Shown one piece after another: positions 62,764 through 64,000 of a stretch of 64,000 bases of DNA (positions within the stretch are counted from its first letter, which is position 1; each line of letters opens with the position of its first letter). Location of the stretch: the NCBI RefSeq assembly GCF_003286085.1, contig NW_020825330.1, positions 620,001-684,000 on the forward strand. The letters are read 5' to 3'. The notes beneath the pieces are model-generated. The model was given only the letters and a program-made list of their open reading frames with translations, ran no database searches and had not been told where the DNA came from. Source of the DNA: Drosophila persimilis. Its lineage: Eukaryota > Arthropoda > Insecta > Diptera > Drosophilidae. Position numbers and translations under genes: made by a program.

Positions 62764-63803
62764 GGCATATATTTGACCCACTTCGGAAGCAATATGTCCA
62801 TTAAGTGGGTGGTTCGTTGGTGGCGCCTCCCTGGGGAAGAGGCCCCAAACAACAGGCTATAGCCAACAATTGCAGGCGGAAGCAGAGCAGGGGATAGGGA
62901 GAGGTTGGCCGGCGGCCGGCGACCGGCGACATTTGATAGCCAATTGTGGCCGGCAAAGTGCTTATAGAGTTCAATTAACTATAAATATAGCCACGGCCCA
63001 GGCACTGTCCTCCCCTCCCCATTTCGAACAGATCCCAGACAGAATTCAGAATTCAGAATTCAGATTGCAACGAATTGGATTGGATATGGATTGGGGATTG
63101 TTGAATGGATTCTAAATTCGAATTGGTCTACAAAAGATCCCCGAAGATAAAACAGAAGAGAAACCAGAAATGGACAAAGACTTCAGACAGACTATTGTTG
63201 CACTGCAATAATTATAGCTCTTTTCTTTTGGGGTATAGCCCCGAAAGAAGTTTCCCCGAGGGCGAGAGCACTACAACGCAATTTCCGACTATGAAATGGT
63301 ATATAGTATACCATATACATATGTAGTACATGCCCGTGCATACTGTTTATATTGTAGTGCACAAAGTGCGAATACACTGGCGAGTATAATATGTATGTAT
63401 ATGTAGCTACTGCACATGGTATATCTACTCTATTGTAATCACACGAGCACTCGTACGTTGCGCTCTCAGTAGGCAATCAACAAGCATCGTTACAGACTAT
63501 ATTCTATATTTAAGCATAATTTATAATCGAATGCAGAGGCACTTAGTATAAGAAGGAGCAATACTTCCATCTCCAGCCCGAAGGCGGCCCTGTTGCTCTG
63601 GCTATAACTATTAATTGTAATGCAATCAAGATATGCCTTAGACTACAATTTGTATAAATAAACATTTCCAACAATAGCGTCGATAGCGTTTCTTTTCCAC
63701 ATACCCCTCTTTTTGCTGGGATGACTTTTCCCTAAAGAGCGGGATATGTGAGCTTCTTATTCGCACACCAACACCACGAGGCAGAGTGGGTGAGACAGAG
63801 ACA

Positions 63804-63807
<4 letters not shown>

Positions 63808-63841
<34 letters not shown>
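63808..63841. repeat. (GA)n microsatellite
   Basis: A GAGAGA run of about 34 bases near the right end of the window, preceded by GACAGAGACAGAGG. Confidence 0.95.
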
Positions 63842-63845
<4 letters not shown>

Positions 63846-64000
63846 TAGGCGCGTGGCTGGGGGTAGCCGGGCCATTTCAGGTAGCAATTTCAGTTCTTCC
63901 CTCTGGCTACTATAATGATCAGATCTGTTCCAGATTCGACAACCTGGTAGATATGGCCGTTCCCTATGATTCCGCTTTCTCGGTTTTCTTGTATCATGGG

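Larger units (their letters stand above)
62221..64000. other. Right end of window, no gene recognised
   Basis: Low-complexity and simple repeats: GT run near 62440-62460, minisatellite 62709-62763 and GA run 63808-63841. An AATAAA at 63657-63662, after about 150 bp of unique A/T-rich DNA, could be a poly(A) signal for an unseen plus-strand transcript. No coding exon supports it. Confidence 0.35.

Noticed and set aside
63657-63662. AATAAA as the 3' end of an extra plus-strand gene at the right edge
   Set aside because: No coding exon could be found upstream on the plus strand between 58.6 kb and 63.6 kb, so a gene is not called.

Overview
This window is eukaryotic, from a fly of the genus Drosophila. 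It carries intron-containing genes with GT...AG junctions, Drosophila-type start contexts (CAAAATG-like), Drosophila core-promoter motifs and many short microsatellites. Two genes are recognisable as fly orthologues: the HECT ubiquitin ligase Hecw (+ strand) and the CRAL-TRIO tyrosine phosphatase Ptpmeg2 (- strand). As far as I recall, both are X-linked (Muller A) in D. melanogaster. The satellite at the left end resembles, in general character only, the transposon-derived satellites described from the obscura group. I treat that group assignment as a guess.

Layout. 1-12444 is one satellite array made of three related modules (A 313 bp, B 103 bp, C 164 bp) in varying order, with 22 A modules. 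12445-14800 is rearranged repeat debris: a long inverted repeat, a reverse-oriented dispersed copy of the satellite unit, and two opposed copies of the 3' end of an unrecognised gene. 15121-17146 is a three-exon TAF6-family gene (621 aa) with an unusual coiled-coil and acidic tail. 17865-18125 holds DRE and Motif-1 promoter elements for Hecw. Hecw coding sequence runs 18404-31683 in five exons (1520 aa), with an 8.5 kb third intron. That intron holds two short candidate alternative first exons (26224-26264 and 28195-28241). Both are in the correct splice phase to make HECT-only proteins of about 435 aa. 31684-37402 is the convergent 3' region of Hecw and Ptpmeg2, with another dispersed satellite copy at 33381-33690. 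Ptpmeg2 occupies 58619-37403 on the minus strand in eight coding exons (871 aa), with introns of 13.2 kb and 4.9 kb. 58620-64000 is upstream DNA in which I see no coding exon.

How the genes relate. There is no operon logic here. Hecw and Ptpmeg2 are convergent neighbours acting in ubiquitin and phosphotyrosine signalling respectively. The TAF6-like gene is a general-transcription-factor paralogue lying between the satellite-derived debris and Hecw. The most interesting items are the in-phase alternative first exons of Hecw, the extra TAF6 paralogue with an acidic tail, and the arithmetic, nested modular structure of the satellite.
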